From assembly GCF_014839805.1 (NCBI RefSeq), contig NC_051130.1, positions 7,564,001 to 7,628,000 on the forward strand: a stretch of 64,000 nucleotides of DNA, in the 5' to 3' direction. This document shows positions 1-13,833 of this stretch, piece by piece. The notes under the pieces are model-generated. The model was given only the letters and a program-made list of their open reading frames with translations. It was not told where the DNA came from and made no database searches. How positions within the stretch are numbered: position 1 is the stretch's first letter; the number at the start of each line of letters is the position of its first letter. The DNA is from Manduca sexta (taxonomy: Eukaryota > Arthropoda > Insecta > Lepidoptera > Sphingidae). The position numbers and the translations under genes were made by a program.

Positions 1-2070
1 TCTTACTTCCTATCACGGATGTAGTATGAAATGGTGTAGTGGACAGACTTCTTTAACAGAGACTTTCAAAACATAAACAAACCTTGCACCGAAAACCTAC
101 GGATTTGTTTTAAATTATCGGATTCCCTGCGTGTTATTTTAGGTCTGTGACATTGCATTGAGCACAGCCGTATGTTTGTTTTTTTACAACATGGCTATTT
201 TTGCTGCTTATGTTATATTATTTCCGGCATTCTTAAGGTTCCCTACCTCAAAAGGACTCTTATTGGATTACTTGGTTGGCGGTCTATCAGTCTATTTGTC
301 TGTCAAGTTTATATTTCTCAAGAATACGTACAGGTTATATGTAATACTCTCTCTAGAGTCTCGTTCAACTGTGAAAGAACTTTAAACTTTCAAGACACAA
401 TGTAAAGGAAAAACATTTTACAACCGTAAATATGTATCTAGTTTCATAAAAAAAATTAATTTTATACTACAAACTTTTTTACAGTTAGTACAGTGATTGT
501 GTCTAGGGATCGAACGGTAAAAGTCGAGTTTGTCAAGTTTAAACTTATGGTTAGATACCTTATAGGTTTGTATGGTAGCTTTGGGGCGCAAGTCCAACTC
601 GCACTTCTCCGATTTACGAGGACATATTAGTTTTCCCTGAGACTCGCCGAGCTTCACTGCTCGGTGTCATAAAATGCGTGCCACTGCTGATCCTGGCTTA
701 CAGGAGTTGTAGTGGTGGGTGTGAGGGCGGGAAAGTCTCTTCTCCGATTTTTTAAAAGAAAGAAACAAAAATAAGCTAGGGGACTGATGATAATTGATAT
801 CAAATTACAACATAATTATCATAAGTACGTACAACATAAGTATGTACGTACGTACGTACTTGTATTCGTGTAGAAGTTTTTTGTTCTACTTTATATTTTG
901 TCTAACTTTGTGACACCGGCTGTGTTGTAATCTTTCTCTTTTGTCTTTTTGTAATGAAAATTCTATACGAGCTGTGATTTTTTTCAATAAAAAATAGCCT
1001 ACGTCTATCTCCAGTGCATAAACTATGTTTTTAAAAAATACGATGTTTATTCATTGTTCCGCGAAAAGGAAGCAAGGAAAAGGACAAAAAAAACGTAACT
1101 TCATGGTAATAGTATTTAAAAAGATTAATATTATCAATAGGTACCTAGAGTAATCTATGTCTGTGCATTGTGCTATGGTCATACATAACTTTGATTTCAA
1201 ATCATAGATTACGTATGACTGATCACCATTCCGAAGTCGTGAATAATACAATTATTTCCTATGGGACGAGAACCAATCTCAACCATCTAATCTAGGAAGT
1301 CAAACTTATTGAAATGAATTTCTGGATTGCACGCAGGGAAGACGTTAAACTTAGACGTCGCATCATACTGTTTATGCTTCCACAAACTATTATATAGTGG
1401 GGGGTCAGTGTACACTGAAAGTAAGTACAGTTACCGAAAAAGTAACTGAACCAATTCAAAACTATAAATCGCTTGGACACGTTCAGTTTCATTGAATCTT
1501 TTTTTCTTCGTGTGTAATAAAATAAGTTGAATTTATTTCTCCTCTGTAAAGAAAATAAAAATATTGGTAAAATACAATAGTGAATAGGCGATTTGAAGTT
1601 TTGTAGGGTACTGTATTTACTTATACGTACGCGATAAATATTGTAAACTATGAAATGTGGACGTCCCCTTAGTCTTCGATAGTGATTTTTGCGCTCCTCA
1701 AGGATCTATGCCCTGTGCCCAAGTACCGTCGGCATCGCCCTAGTTATAGCACTACTGGTACAAGTATCAACTAAATAGCAAAGCAGATCTTAAAACTATG
1801 AAACCTCGAAACCCCAAGAATTCACCAATTTATGATTATACAGGTTTTTAAGTGACTAAAGAATGTGATCGGCAAAAAGCGGCTTATCGGCAATGATTTA
1901 TAATCTACCACTGTCTTTAGACCGACTTGAATACAAACACAGTTTTGCAGTCGCTTTGCTTGGTTAATAAAAATGTCACCTTCTTTTTTATTTTAATTAC
2001 TTTTCTTAAAGGTCAGTTGATTTCAAACCCACCGTTGCACTTAATTAATAATAATCCATCCAGTCTAAAC
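1..2070. other. AT-rich non-coding DNA, no gene seen
   Basis: Only short chance reading frames. About 840-862 is a (GTAC)n-rich palindromic microsatellite. A stretch at 561-600 resembles the 3' end of the AGGGTTCCGTA repeat found at 26289-26695 (GCGCAAGTCCAACTCGCACT). Confidence 0.6.
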
Positions 2071-2316
2071 TATTACCGATTAGATTAGCCGAAAAATATA
2101 TTATTACAAATTCTTCAATCATTTCAGACTAGACTGCAATATTACAAAGTTCGGTTGGCAAAGTTCAAGGTAGAAAAGATCACACGAGAAAGCTATTACC
2201 GATTAGAATAGGCGGTAAGATGTTATTAGAGAAATTCTTCAATATTTCCAGACTTGACTGCAACGTTACGAAGTTTGGTTGGCAAAGTTCAATGTAGAAA
2301 AGATCACGCGTGAAAT
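2071..2316. repeat. Imperfect 123-bp tandem duplication
   Basis: Two head-to-tail copies, 2071-2193 and 2194-2316. Both begin TATTACCGATTAGA and contain GTTGGCAAAGTTCAA and GTAGAAAAGATCAC. They differ at scattered bases, so the duplication is not recent. No coding potential. Confidence 0.8.
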
Positions 2317-4121
2317 ACTAACAAGAGAACTGTCGCAGTGAATTAAAGCTTGTAAACGTGGGTGTGAAGTAAATGTCGCTGTACAGTCTAGGCTCTATAC
2401 TACCTACTATATGTGGGCAATAGTAGGTTGGAGGATTGGATTTACTCGAAAATAAATGGGTGAAGGTTCATACGGTTATACGACAGAAAGGCGTTCATCG
2501 CATCGCAAGTTCATCTTATTAATATCACGCATAAAGTGTAATAGCAAATAAAATTAAAGTAGTTTGTAATCATAGACATTAGACATCTATGGTATAAGAA
2601 ATGCGAAGCCATAGAGAAGTCGCTAGCAGACAGGAGCTACGATAGCGTCGCGGGGTGAACGCTCTAGCGGCAAATATTAATTTGTCAAATATAATTTTAC
2701 TATGAAATATCATTAGTACAAACCTACTTAAAGTCGCGTCAACGTGGTATTGGCGGCATCGAGTAACATAATCTACCAATGCAGAGTAATAACACTAAAA
2801 ATAATTACATTCTTATTTTTTTGCGGATAGTACTTATTTTTATGGGTCCCGAGTCGTCATCCCTTTTCAGTAACAGACAATATTAAAGGTGTAAAAATGG
2901 TTTACGTAATAAAAATATTTAAAATATTTTTTTCATTAGGGATTTCCAAAAACAAATGAGTACACTATAAAATCGCTTTGCTTGGGTTTGTAATTGGGCA
3001 AGCCATTGTCGACGAATATGTAGCCATTGCGTTGTTTTGTTAGTGGCGTACATTTTGTGGTTGCCTAATGACTTTATTTATGTTAAGTGCTAGATATTCA
3101 CACAAATATTTCATGCTATGTATGCAGATGCATATTTTTACGTAATTGCTCATAAATTTATTAATCTTAATATTTTAGATGGGAATATTTATGAATATGT
3201 TTGAATGTTTGGAGTACATGACTGTTGAACGTTGCACACAAATACATCTTTACTGGAATAATTTATAAGTATAACATTTATTTCGGAAAAATACACAAAA
3301 GGACTATTTTACGACAGGTCATTTCCTCGCGAATAACACCTAGTAATGTGAATATTCTGTAAGATAACTACATCTTAAATATGCTCAAACAAATGTAATC
3401 TTATTTGTCTTTTCAATTAGTGATAACGCCGACCTAAAAACTTGACATGGATTCACAATAATTAAGAGTTTAATTAAATTTTTACGAATATATGTATTTT
3501 TTTAGCGATTCTTCTAATGCGGGATTTGGATCATTTAACATTTTGTTATATAATAGTAGTGGCATACCTGGATATCAACTTTGTCATGACTTTTGTTTTT
3601 CATTGATAGCGCAGTTTACAAAATACAGAAAACTTTACACCTTCAACCAGGTTGCTTATAAATAGTAGTCGTCGAAGTAAACGCATTTATAAGGTTACAC
3701 TGTAAAGGATCCAGTTGTTAATTAATGTGTTTTTATAGCAAAACACCCGATAAAACGTTTCACTTTTATGGCTTGCTCCTGTTTCAATTTGAAACTTTGT
3801 TCATTTTAAACAACTTATTTATTATTTTTATGATACTAGAATTGTTAAAAATGTTTTAAAACTTCACTTATACGGAAAGCAAGTTTTGATATTGTTTTAT
3901 TTGTAGCGTAATGTATTTGAATAAAGCTCTACGAATTTTATTTCGCACCATTCGACGTCGAACACTCATTTCATGAATATTATGTATAAATCATATTTCT
4001 GGAAAGTTAAATAGTAAACCATTTCAGAGGAAAGTCTCCTAAATAAATACCTAGAAATATCGATATATATGTCCTACGTTATTTAGTTGCGGGCTTAACC
4101 TTCTTTGCGGGCTTAAAAAAA
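2317..4121. other. Non-coding, nothing recognised
   Basis: AT-rich; only short chance frames on both strands. Confidence 0.6.
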
Positions 4122-4455
4122 GCGGCGATAGCCTAGTTGGTTGTGGAACGGTCTGCCGAGACGAATGTCCGCAGGTTCAAATCCCAAGGGGCACACACCT
4201 CTGATTTTTCTAAAAAATTATGTGTGTATTCTTTGTGAATTATCGCTTGCTTTAACGGTGAAGGAAAACATCGTGAGGAAACCTGCATACCTGAGAAGTT
4301 CTCTATAGGAATTTCGAGGGTGTGTGAAGTCTACCAATCAGCACTAGGCCAGCGTGATGGACTAAGGCCTAATCCCCTCTCAGTAGTAGAGGAGGCCCGT
4401 GCTCAGCAGTGGGCAAGTATATAATACAGGGCTCATATTATTATTATTATTATTA
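4122..4455 (+). mobile_element. tRNA-derived SINE (family A)
   Basis: Pol III-type head with box A (TAGCCTAGTTGG) and box B (GGTTCAAATCC), a shared body (CGTGAGGAAACCTGCATACC) and an (ATT)n tail. Other copies: 13511, 22810 and, inverted, 47948. Copied in trans by a LINE. Confidence 0.85.
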
Positions 4456-5168
4456 ACCTTCGTGCGGGAACGAAAACAAGGTTCTGGATTTTATCAATTT
4501 CGTGGCTGACTAGACTGACTTTGTTGGTAAAGGGGCAAAGAGTTAAAAAAGGTCTTTAGGCGAGCCCGCGTGAAGCCCCTGCAGGCGTGAGGTCTCAAGC
4601 GGTTGCCTGGTTCGCCCCTCCTAAGGTGCCTCTGACTACTAATCATCACGGCACATAAAACTAAATACATGATGAATTCTTCACGGTATATGTCTTGGTG
4701 CTTGACTCTTGACCCTTAAAGAGTAATGTAATTTGAAGAGTAATCACAATAGACCTAAGTCAACGTCGATCGTGAATTGACCGTTTCTATTACGTAATTA
4801 AATATTTACACAAACTTCATCTGGCAGGTATTTTTGTAAGGAAGTTTGGATAGCACTTAATTGGATTTCAATTTGTCACCAAGTTCCTTGTCACGAGGTT
4901 TGCACGTTGCTATGCAATAATAGATATTTAGTGTTAAATGATGAATTTAATTAATTGGTATCTTTTAATTTATTCATGCATTTATTTTCTTTTGTATAAC
5001 ATTTTCTAACAACAAATAATTTACCTTTATACTCGTATACATACATGAACTATACGTTTGGAGTCGGTGCCTTCGACATCATCAAGGATGCTTACGTAGC
5101 TGTATGTAACACACATTTATTTATTTTATGTAGGTATATATTATACATATGTCAAAAAATATAACCAA
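4456..5168. other. Non-coding, nothing recognised
   Basis: AT-rich DNA between a SINE and a Helitron; no supported frame. Confidence 0.55.
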
Positions 5169-5470
5169 CTAGCTTTTGCTCGCGGCATCGCCCGCGTGAA
5201 GGAGTTTTCCGGGATAAAAGTCCCATTATATATTTTCCCAGGATAGTAGCCTATAACCTTCCCAGGGTCTTATACTATCTGCATACCAAATTTTGCTTTA
5301 TTATACCACGTCTTAGGTCACGTCCCGTTCCCGTGGGAACGGGATAAAAAGTATCCTTTGTCCGTCTCCTGGTTCTAAGCTACCTCTCCACCAATTTTCA
5401 GCCAAATCGGTTCATCCGTTCTTGAGTTATAAATAGTGTAACTAACACCACTTTCTTTTATATATATAGA
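5169..5470 (-). mobile_element. Non-autonomous Helitron
   Basis: On the minus strand it begins TCTATATATATAAAAG and ends with a GC-rich hairpin (CGCGGGCGATGCCGCGAG) a few bases before CTAG, between A and T as Helitrons insert. It carries the CCGGGATAAAAGT / TTCCCAGG body shared by copies at 18080 and 30448. Confidence 0.75.
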
Positions 5471-5765
5471 TTACGTAATAATAAAAAACACTTCTAAGGT
5501 ACTAGATGGTCTGGGTGATAACATCATAGGTGTCTCGGCTTGTCATTCGTTTATTAAAAACAATACTTACCTAGAAATACCTTCGACACAACAAGCGTTT
5601 TCCATATAATAATACCCTACTCTTATTTTGTCAAACTACGCTTCCCCATTTGGTCCCTTTTTATGCGTTTGCGGGCCAACACGTACTGCAGAATTTTTTC
5701 GCATTCGCTTGGAACATGAGATGTTTCGGTTAGTGTAGATAAGTTTTGTTCGAGAATAAATATAT

Positions 5766-5965
5766 TATACTAGTTCTTGTTACCGGCTTTATCCGCGTGA
5801 AAGAGGGTTTCCGAGGTAAAAGTCCCGCTATGTATTTTCCCGTAGAAAAATTTACTTATGTCGTTCCCAAAGTATCAAATTGCCTCTTTAGCAAATTTCA
5901 GGAACCCGTTCGGTATTTTTTGAGTTTATCGCGTTCAGACAGACGTGATGGGGGATTTTGTTTTA
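5766..5965 (-). mobile_element. Degenerate Helitron fragment
   Basis: Diverged copy of the same body (CTAGTTCTTGTTACCGGC at its hairpin end, TAAAAGTCCCGCTA inside), abutting the start of a + strand Helitron. Confidence 0.5.
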
Positions 5966-6224
5966 TCCTACCAATATTATAAATACGAAAGTTTGTGAGG
6001 ATGGATGTATCGATGTACGTACGTGTGTTGTGTGTGTTTGTTCCTCTTTCACGAAAAATCTATTGAACGGATTTGGGTGAAACTTTACAGGAATATTGGT
6101 TATACATCAGAATAACACATAGATTTTGTGTAATTTGATCATAATATTGATACATATCAAGTAAGTCGGAAAAAAATATCCTGGAAAACTTCTTCACGTG
6201 GGCGACGCCGCGAGCAAAAGCTAG
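5966..6224 (+). mobile_element. Non-autonomous Helitron (GAAAGTTTGTG type)
   Basis: Starts TCCTACCAATATTATAAA and ends with hairpin GGGCGACGCCGCGAGC then CTAG, followed by T. The body (ACGGATTTGGGTGAAACTTT, GTGTAATTTG) matches copies at 34111 and 52141. No protein is encoded. Confidence 0.78.
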
Positions 6225-9200
6225 TAATATTATATGTAAGGATAAGGATAATCATGTTATTCGAGGAGTTTCTTTGTTTCATGGAAATGGGAATCTATCA
6301 CGCTAATATAGGTCGATGTCGGCTTGTTGGATACGTAATGACTGTTAGGTTTTATAAAAATCATCATTATTATTAAAGAGTACTTCAAGTTTCTTAAAAT
6401 ACCTTGAGTATAAACATAAAAATGTATCGAACTTTACAAAATAAAAGGACAGAGAAAAAGAATAATATACATTACAATACCCACGGTCTACGAAGATATA
6501 TTATCTTTATGTTAAAAGGTAAAGTTGGGCTTGCAGGAAAAATAAACATTCCCGACGCTTGTAAAATAGTTAAAGTATTTGGCACGTTCAAAAAATTTTC
6601 AAATAATATGCATTTGCATGATCTTTAGTTAAGATAATATACAGGTATTCTTTGTCTATAATAGAGGAATTCCCGTATTCTGCCCGTGTTTTTGATAGAC
6701 GCAGTGAAATGCAAACAAAGATGATAATAATATTTCATAATGTACTGTAGATTCATGTCTAGGCGTGTGTATTTTGGGACGTTTTTGCTCAGATGGGCGG
6801 ACGATATGCATAAGATGGATGGAGTTTAAGTGGAAGATAAATTGATGGGTAGAGGGTCCCTTGGAAAAGGAATTTAGCCAAAATTCTACTATGCTCATAT
6901 ATCATTGGAGATTATGGTAATATTATTTTTAAATTTATCAGTGTATATAATTCAAAGTTCTGCATTAAATTGTAAGTTTATTTAAGTAGACTGGACCCTA
7001 ACGAATTAAATATATTATAAAATGTTATTGTATTCTGTCTCTGCCCGTCGTGGATTATGGATAAGCTGAATTGATTCTGATCTATTTTTGTTTTCTCTTA
7101 TTGCGAATTTTTGTGTTAGATTCGATTCGGTTAATGGAATTTGGTTAATTCCACAAGCTTTTCATTAGTTTTCCTTTCGACAATTGTTTCTCTATTTGCT
7201 AACTAATTATTGTTTGTTTCAGGCGATGTGTAAACTTGTTGTATAATACGATATGGGTGGTCGTTCCAAATACACTTTTGTTAGGATTTTACGCATGGTA
7301 AACCTTGTCGGAGTATCTAAATTAACTACTATTGTTATAATTTAGATACTCCCTTCTATTGTTATTACCAACACTTTATGCGACAGTAATTTGGCTATGT
7401 AATTGTATTTGTAGGTATTTTGAACATATTGGAACAACGGATTGTTATTGCTTCTAAATTAGTTGAGATATGCCGTACTTGCTAACTATCAATGAAATAC
7501 ATCTTCGTTACTAAAACGTATGTCTTAGAGTAGTCGATGGTAGCTATCCAAATAAAAATTTAAAAAGTACCTTAGATTGTTTCAGGGCCTGATCGAAAAA
7601 GTATTTCATAACAAAAAACAAAACCGAGTGATTTTTTTTGAGATTTTTGGACCCTACGTTGGAAAGGTGCCAAAATAGCTAGTTTCAAATTTCGCCTGTT
7701 TTCTCCCGTCACGTGAAAATACCTGGATCAAATTCGCCGACACTTTGCCGGCATACTGATACCATCTCGACTTCCTACGTTGTATATTTTTAAGGGAATT
7801 CGGTAGCTGAATTTGTATTTTTGAGGTATTCGCGAAATCGAAAGAAGATTTAAAAATAGAATCTTGCAACGTACTGTCCGTTTTATTATTTTTTTATTAA
7901 TCTGCCTTTATCTCGATGGAAATGAACAAGAAATGGAGTTTGTTTGTAAATATTATATTTGGACATTTTTGTAGGCTGTAATCTTATGTTTATTTAAGTC
8001 GAATGAATTGTTTTTATTTACAATGGCTGTCTGAACGGTACCGAATAACATTTTTTGTGACACCACTGATAGGTCCTTGAGTTAGAATATGAATTCTGCA
8101 TTTCATTGCACTACCACATGATTGGCCATTTACGACTATAAAAAATGGAGACCGGTATGATGATTACAATCTTCTTCCCTTTGTTGTTATCCTTAGGTTC
8201 TAATAATAAACAAACAACAATAGCCTCGTTAATTAAAAGTTAGATAATTAAAATAAGACAGGAATAATTCAGGAAAAATGCGTAAAATGATTTATATGAA
8301 GGTAAAGCAATCAATTAAAAACTTATTTGATAAAACGCTTCCTTGAATGGAGGTTGAAAAAATAATCATAATTAATTTACCTCGGAAGGGTTGAGTTATT
8401 TAACGTATCTACAACCCTTTTTTACGTGATCGGAATTTCACGTTCATTAACTCACATGTGCGCATTTGTAGGGTTCGAAGGATAATTGTGTTATGAAATG
8501 TCTGTAAACGATTTTCTTTATTTTATTATCGTGTCTAATGATTTTTAATGTTAGACATTGAAATTAAACTAATTTTCGGATTTTATCGCGGTTAAGATTT
8601 TATTTTCTCCCGACGTTTCGAAGACTTTGCAGCCTTCATGGTCACGGGGGGGACTGAGGTGCTGTTCATTCGTAAAGTCAAAGTTACCTATCTATCGTGT
8701 CTATTAGAATATTATATCTTTTATTTAGACCTCATTTTATAAAATTGACTATATGTTTACATCATTAAGTCGCGTTCTCTTAAGTAGAAAATTTATTAGT
8801 TTTGTAATATTTACTATTTTAGTAATAATCAGCTTCTGTAAGTCGCGCTTGGAAATTAGAGGCATAATAAGAAAAAAAATGCAGTAAACATTTTATTTAC
8901 AGCTTAAGTGGTTGTTTTTCTGAATACCTTCATATTTTACTACATGTCGTACTTGATCGCGAAGCTCAGTCTTAATATTACTGACTTGTTTTTGCGTGCA
9001 GCTTCCCAAGGGGTTCTTTTCGGTGTAGAAAGCCCGAAGCACCCAGAAGTAATGTAATTTCCTATTAGTGAAAAAAAATATCGGTTATTAGTTCCTGAGA
9101 TTGGCGCATCCTAATAAATAAACGTCACTTTTATATTGGTATACATTTTACAAGGTACCTTACACCAAACAGAAATTAGGCAGGTTTAACAATAACCACT

Positions 9201-10378
9201 TCGGTTAATAACAATAAGAATACATTAAGGTGGTGTTACGGGTAAATTCCAGGCGAACGGCTTATAATCAACTACTGGGACGTCGGAGTAAGCACGGGCT
9301 TGGGTCGCAATTTATCAGTAGCTCAGTTTATCCGACGCAGGTGGATACTCTCAGCGTATCACTACGGTTGTTACCTAATTGTTGAGTAAGTAATTATAGT
9401 TTGGCGATTACCTACTATGGATTTTGTTGTTTCTTTGTATCAAAATGACTGCATCTGCATATAAGTGCACATTGCGTGACCTTAAAGATGCGTTTAGTCC
9501 TCCAACCTTAATTTTATGATGTGGGATATCTTTAACCGCCTCCTCGAAACTGCTATGGTTATTATTTATCGATAGGTAGTACCTGTATAGACTATAGAGC
9601 CGTTTATTTTTAATAATATTTCTGTTTTCTAGATTAGAATTCTTTATTTAAATCGTTCTTTCTTAAAGCCAATTTCTTCATTCACAGTAACAGTCAAAGT
9701 TACAACTATTTTTTGCCAAATAATAATGTTTGTGTCGCGTCTTGTGACTTTTACCTTAGCGATGTTGGTGTTGTTAGAACTCTCGGCGATACTTTAGTTG
9801 TTATTTTTATAGTTTATGAAAAAACTCAATGGCAATCATGTTCACACGGAAGGTTCTAGTAATAATTAAAAAGTCATGTTTACATAATCAATCACGAAGA
9901 TTTCCCGAGATTTTTCTTATATTCAGTGTTCCTAGTACTCGTTCCTTTTAATGCAGCTTTCATTGTGAGTCCGACGATTTTGCTTTATTGTTTTGTGCCG
10001 TGGTCACTCAAGAAAATTAATAACAAGTATTACGTTTCTGTGATTCATTTTATTTTTCATATTCATAAAACCTCCGTTATTTTATGATTAAGTTTTTATT
10101 TATTTATATACGAATATATATGTAATATATAAATTTTTGAGGGCATTTTTTAATGAAACTTTTGCTTTTGTACGCCATCTATTAAATCTTCTCAGCATCT
10201 TACTATCTTGTTTCCTGCGTACATTGTATGTAGTATATGTGCTACATTGTCATTATATTTTTTCCCTATAGGTAAACTTAACTTAAAGGGTCTACGAATG
10301 CTATCTGTAGTTTATACACTTAGGTCAGATCGACCACTATTTTTTTGATGAAAAGTAACAAACTTGCTGATGGTAACA
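6225..10378. other. 4 kb non-coding DNA
   Basis: No supported gene. It contains a perfect 15-bp inverted repeat with a 13-nt spacer (7310-7352) and, at about 8585-8650, a CCCGACGTTTCGAAGACTTTG segment of a type recurrent in lepidopteran genomes. Otherwise nothing recognised. Confidence 0.55.
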
Positions 10379-10582
10379 TATATTTTATATCCGCCCAGAT
10401 AGTGACCATGGTACACAAGTTGTCAAAACCCGCCATAGTGGCCCACGTAAGTGTGTCGCGTTTCGGGATCAGCCTGTGTATATCCGGTTCCAACAGGCCG
10501 GTATAAATGTGTTAACTACCGAAGGCTGATCATCTCTCGTCGGTCGATATTCAATTGGACCCCACTCCACTTACTATCCAGT
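10379..10582 (-). mobile_element. Interspersed repeat, family C
   Basis: Inverted copy of a repeat of about 210 bp with the shared blocks GATGGTAAGTGGAG, TATGCCGGCCTGTTG and GGGTTTTAACACCTTG (seen here in reverse complement). Other copies at 18722, 35703, 41147 and 59157. Class not determined; probably a SINE or MITE. Confidence 0.7.
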
Positions 10583-13510
10583 GTAGTGGGGTCACTTTGT
10601 TGTGTACATATAAAAAAAAAACTTTATGGAGTAATATAATTTTATATTATTCATAAAATCGTTTTATAAATAAAAAAAAAAAATTCACGTCGAATTGATA
10701 ACCTCCTCCTTTTTTTGAAGTCGGTTAAAAATATATAAGTCTGTTTCAATTTCAACATATCGCTACATATTATAAAAATAAATGTTCTTGCACTACAACA
10801 TAAAAAATATCATACATAGGCTTTATTGGCTTAGGGCCTTCTTTCCGGGCTTTCTCCGGTTATACTACCTAACATATTTGTACATAAAACTAAACCTGTT
10901 ACTTTATTATTATAATACGAATATACTGTTAACATACGACAGTAGTGTAATTATCTTGAAGATCGATCAAGTCTTAAGTTTGGTTCAGGAAAAGACAAAA
11001 ACGTTTAAAATAAATTTCTAGGGAAAATGGATGTCTTGGTCCCCATATGCGATGAACGCGTTACGCGCACGTGATACATTGTATTGCCTTTATTATTTTT
11101 GTGGTCTGTTACGGAAACAAAAGAAAAAAATTAATAATTTTAAGAAAACTATGATAAAGTTTTTAGTCACTAAATATGTCTTACATAACTTAACGCATTG
11201 CCTTAACGCATATTTAAAATTAATTTGACAAAGACACAGTTATTCATATGTGCCTAAATATTCTTCAGTAATCAGTTTGTTGGTCAGGTTGTCCTGCGAT
11301 ATAGGTCTCACTTAGTTCTTTTCACCTATATTCTTAACTTCAGCTTTGTAACTCATCGTGTAAGTTCTAAGGTGATGTTTATTTTTGGCAACCGAAAGCG
11401 ATATAAAAGAATTATTATCTTTCCGTTCACCGTTCTTAAATTTTATAAGTATTGATTATAACCCTAGGTTTGCTATGCAATACATTGGCAAATAAAACTT
11501 CTCGCCATTATTAATATATTATAACCCAAAAACATATATTTGTTTCTTAAAGAAACTTATCTATTCTTTGATATATTTTGATGGGCCTATTTACGGAACA
11601 CAATGAAGTAAACATTTATTTTCTACTAAAACTTAGTTAATCCTTGTTATACAGAACTAATTAAACTGCGTCAACTGATCATAAAATAAGCAGTATTTAA
11701 AGGCAGCCTTTTAAATGCTATCTAAATTGAATATAAACGAACAACAAGCCCGATAAAATTAAGCGGAGACGCAACACGAAGCTAGTATCGAAACTCTCTG
11801 TTAATTGTCGGCCATTACTCGTTAGCTTGGCGTTAGTGGCCATAAATAAGACTGCTTTACTTAAGGCTCAAGTTAAAAGGAAACTAAGTTAGCGTTCCGG
11901 CCTCCGAGAGAATGTAATCAAATTTTCACCTCACAGCGCTAGAATAATTTTATTCTGTTTTCTGCCGTAAAGATATCGCGACGGTGATTTTCATAACGCT
12001 GAGTTTTATGGTCAGGCTGGTTATTATGTGTCGAAATTCTCTGATAAATTTTGAACTAGTTTTAATAGTTATATAGTAATATTGATACATAAGTTGCATA
12101 TAAACAGTTATATAGACCACTTAATAAAAATTTACGAATAGTAAAACATTTAAACTAGAGTTCTCCGATAGAATAAATAAAGATATTTTCTGACAGTCTT
12201 GTGTATTTTATATGAAAAATATAAAATACGGTATTTTTTAAAAAAAATACAAATATAACATGTACGTATTATTCTAACAATCGAAGATCTGATATCATGT
12301 AGCGAAATTTCATATTATTTTACACTGTTATTTTTATTGCGCTGTGAAATATTTCTATATCAGTCTGTTTTACTTCGCATTATTTTTATATTTTTGTTAT
12401 AAGGTGATACTCCAATTATAAAATTACATGAATTGGTTTTTTCGGCACAAAATCTTTTAATTTTCATTTCAAGAAGGTATATAGTATGTCCATGTGACTT
12501 CGATGGAATCGTTTCAGTAATTTGAGGTAGATAAGAGTTACTTTCTAAAATCAGAGCCATTAACAAGAAGCTGAAATTAATTGGCCATCTGCCACCAACC
12601 TTTGTCGCTGCAATTGGATTGTATTCCTTTTTTGCTGGTATTGTAGATAATTATGTTGGTCCGAAATAACGTGGTACGCAATTACAAGAAGGGATACAAT
12701 ACTAATATGGAATACAGAACTAATAATACTAACTAGTTTGTTGAGGATAAATACATCAACAAAATATGTCCGTATAACATCTAGTGTGCTTCTTTGTGCT
12801 GCGGTCGCACTGATTAAATTATTTGATTCGACTGTTCGTTTCTTGATTTGAAATACAATTAACTGTAAACATTTTTGTCGAAATTGAGTCGGCAGTTTGC
12901 TTCAATATGTTGTCGCTTTGTTCGGTTTGGTTGGCTGATTGTTCGTTTCTTGAACTGCATTTGACTAAATCATATTTTGAAGTTGCGTCAACAGTGAGTG
13001 CCTCATTAAACACATTGTTCGGTTCGATTAACTTCATTGTTGACATAAAATAAATATTTTTGCAAAAACGCTTTAAAATTACCTTTTTGGTGGTACCGTT
13101 ATAATTTTAAACTTGAAAGTGGTAGGTAACGTATCAATAATTTACTGAAGTGCAGGAGGAGTAAAAGGAAAGTAAGAAATAAAGGACTGGGAAAAAGGAG
13201 AATATATCATCATACCTTGTAAACTCCATTATTATAGCGCAATAATGTAAAGTTTAGATTGAAAAGTTTTCGCAATATATAGTGTAAGAATTTTCACATA
13301 CGTTTAAACTAATGGCAATAATGATTCACATGTGCGACTCGCCGCAAGTCCTGCGAGCATAAAAATTAACTTCAAATTGTAATTTATGAAGTCATCTTGC
13401 CGAGATTGTTTCCGCGGCAAAAATCACTAACGGAGTCAACTGCTGCAAGGTTTTTTTCCTAATTTAAACCTCGTTTAAGATGCTGATTAGCTATCAATAT
13501 TACCAGACAA
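10583..13510. other. Non-coding, nothing recognised
   Basis: AT-rich; several 60-80 codon chance frames with no recognisable domain. Confidence 0.55.
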
Positions 13511-13833
13511 GCGACGATAGCTTAGTTGGGTGTGGAACGGACTGCCGAGACGAATGTCCGCAGATTCAAAACCCAAGGGCAGACGTCTCTGACTTTTCCA
13601 AACTGATGTGTGTATTCTTTGTGAATTATCGCTTGCTTTAACGGTGAAAGAAAACTTCATGAAGAGCCCTGCATAAATGAAAAATTGTCTATAGGAATTT
13701 TGAGGGTGTGTGAAGTCTACTTTTCCGCATTAGGCCAGCGTGGTGGACTAAGGCGTAATCCCTCTCAGTAGTACAGAACGCCTGTGCTTAGCAGTAGGGC
13801 AGTATATAATACAAGGTTGATATCATTATTATA
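13511..13833 (+). mobile_element. tRNA-derived SINE (family A)
   Basis: Second copy of the 4122 SINE. The box A region (TAGCTTAGTTGG) is kept; box B is altered (AGATTCAAAACCC), so internal transcription is probably weakened. Confidence 0.82.

Noticed and set aside
836..864. Palindromic GTAC run as a regulatory operator
   Set aside because: Simple tetranucleotide repeat; self-complementarity is a by-product of the repeat unit.
4122..4190. Possible tRNA gene
   Set aside because: Same reasoning: pol III boxes belong to a SINE with three other copies in the window.
5746..5982. 78-codon frame
   Set aside because: It is a translation of Helitron sequence, not a gene.
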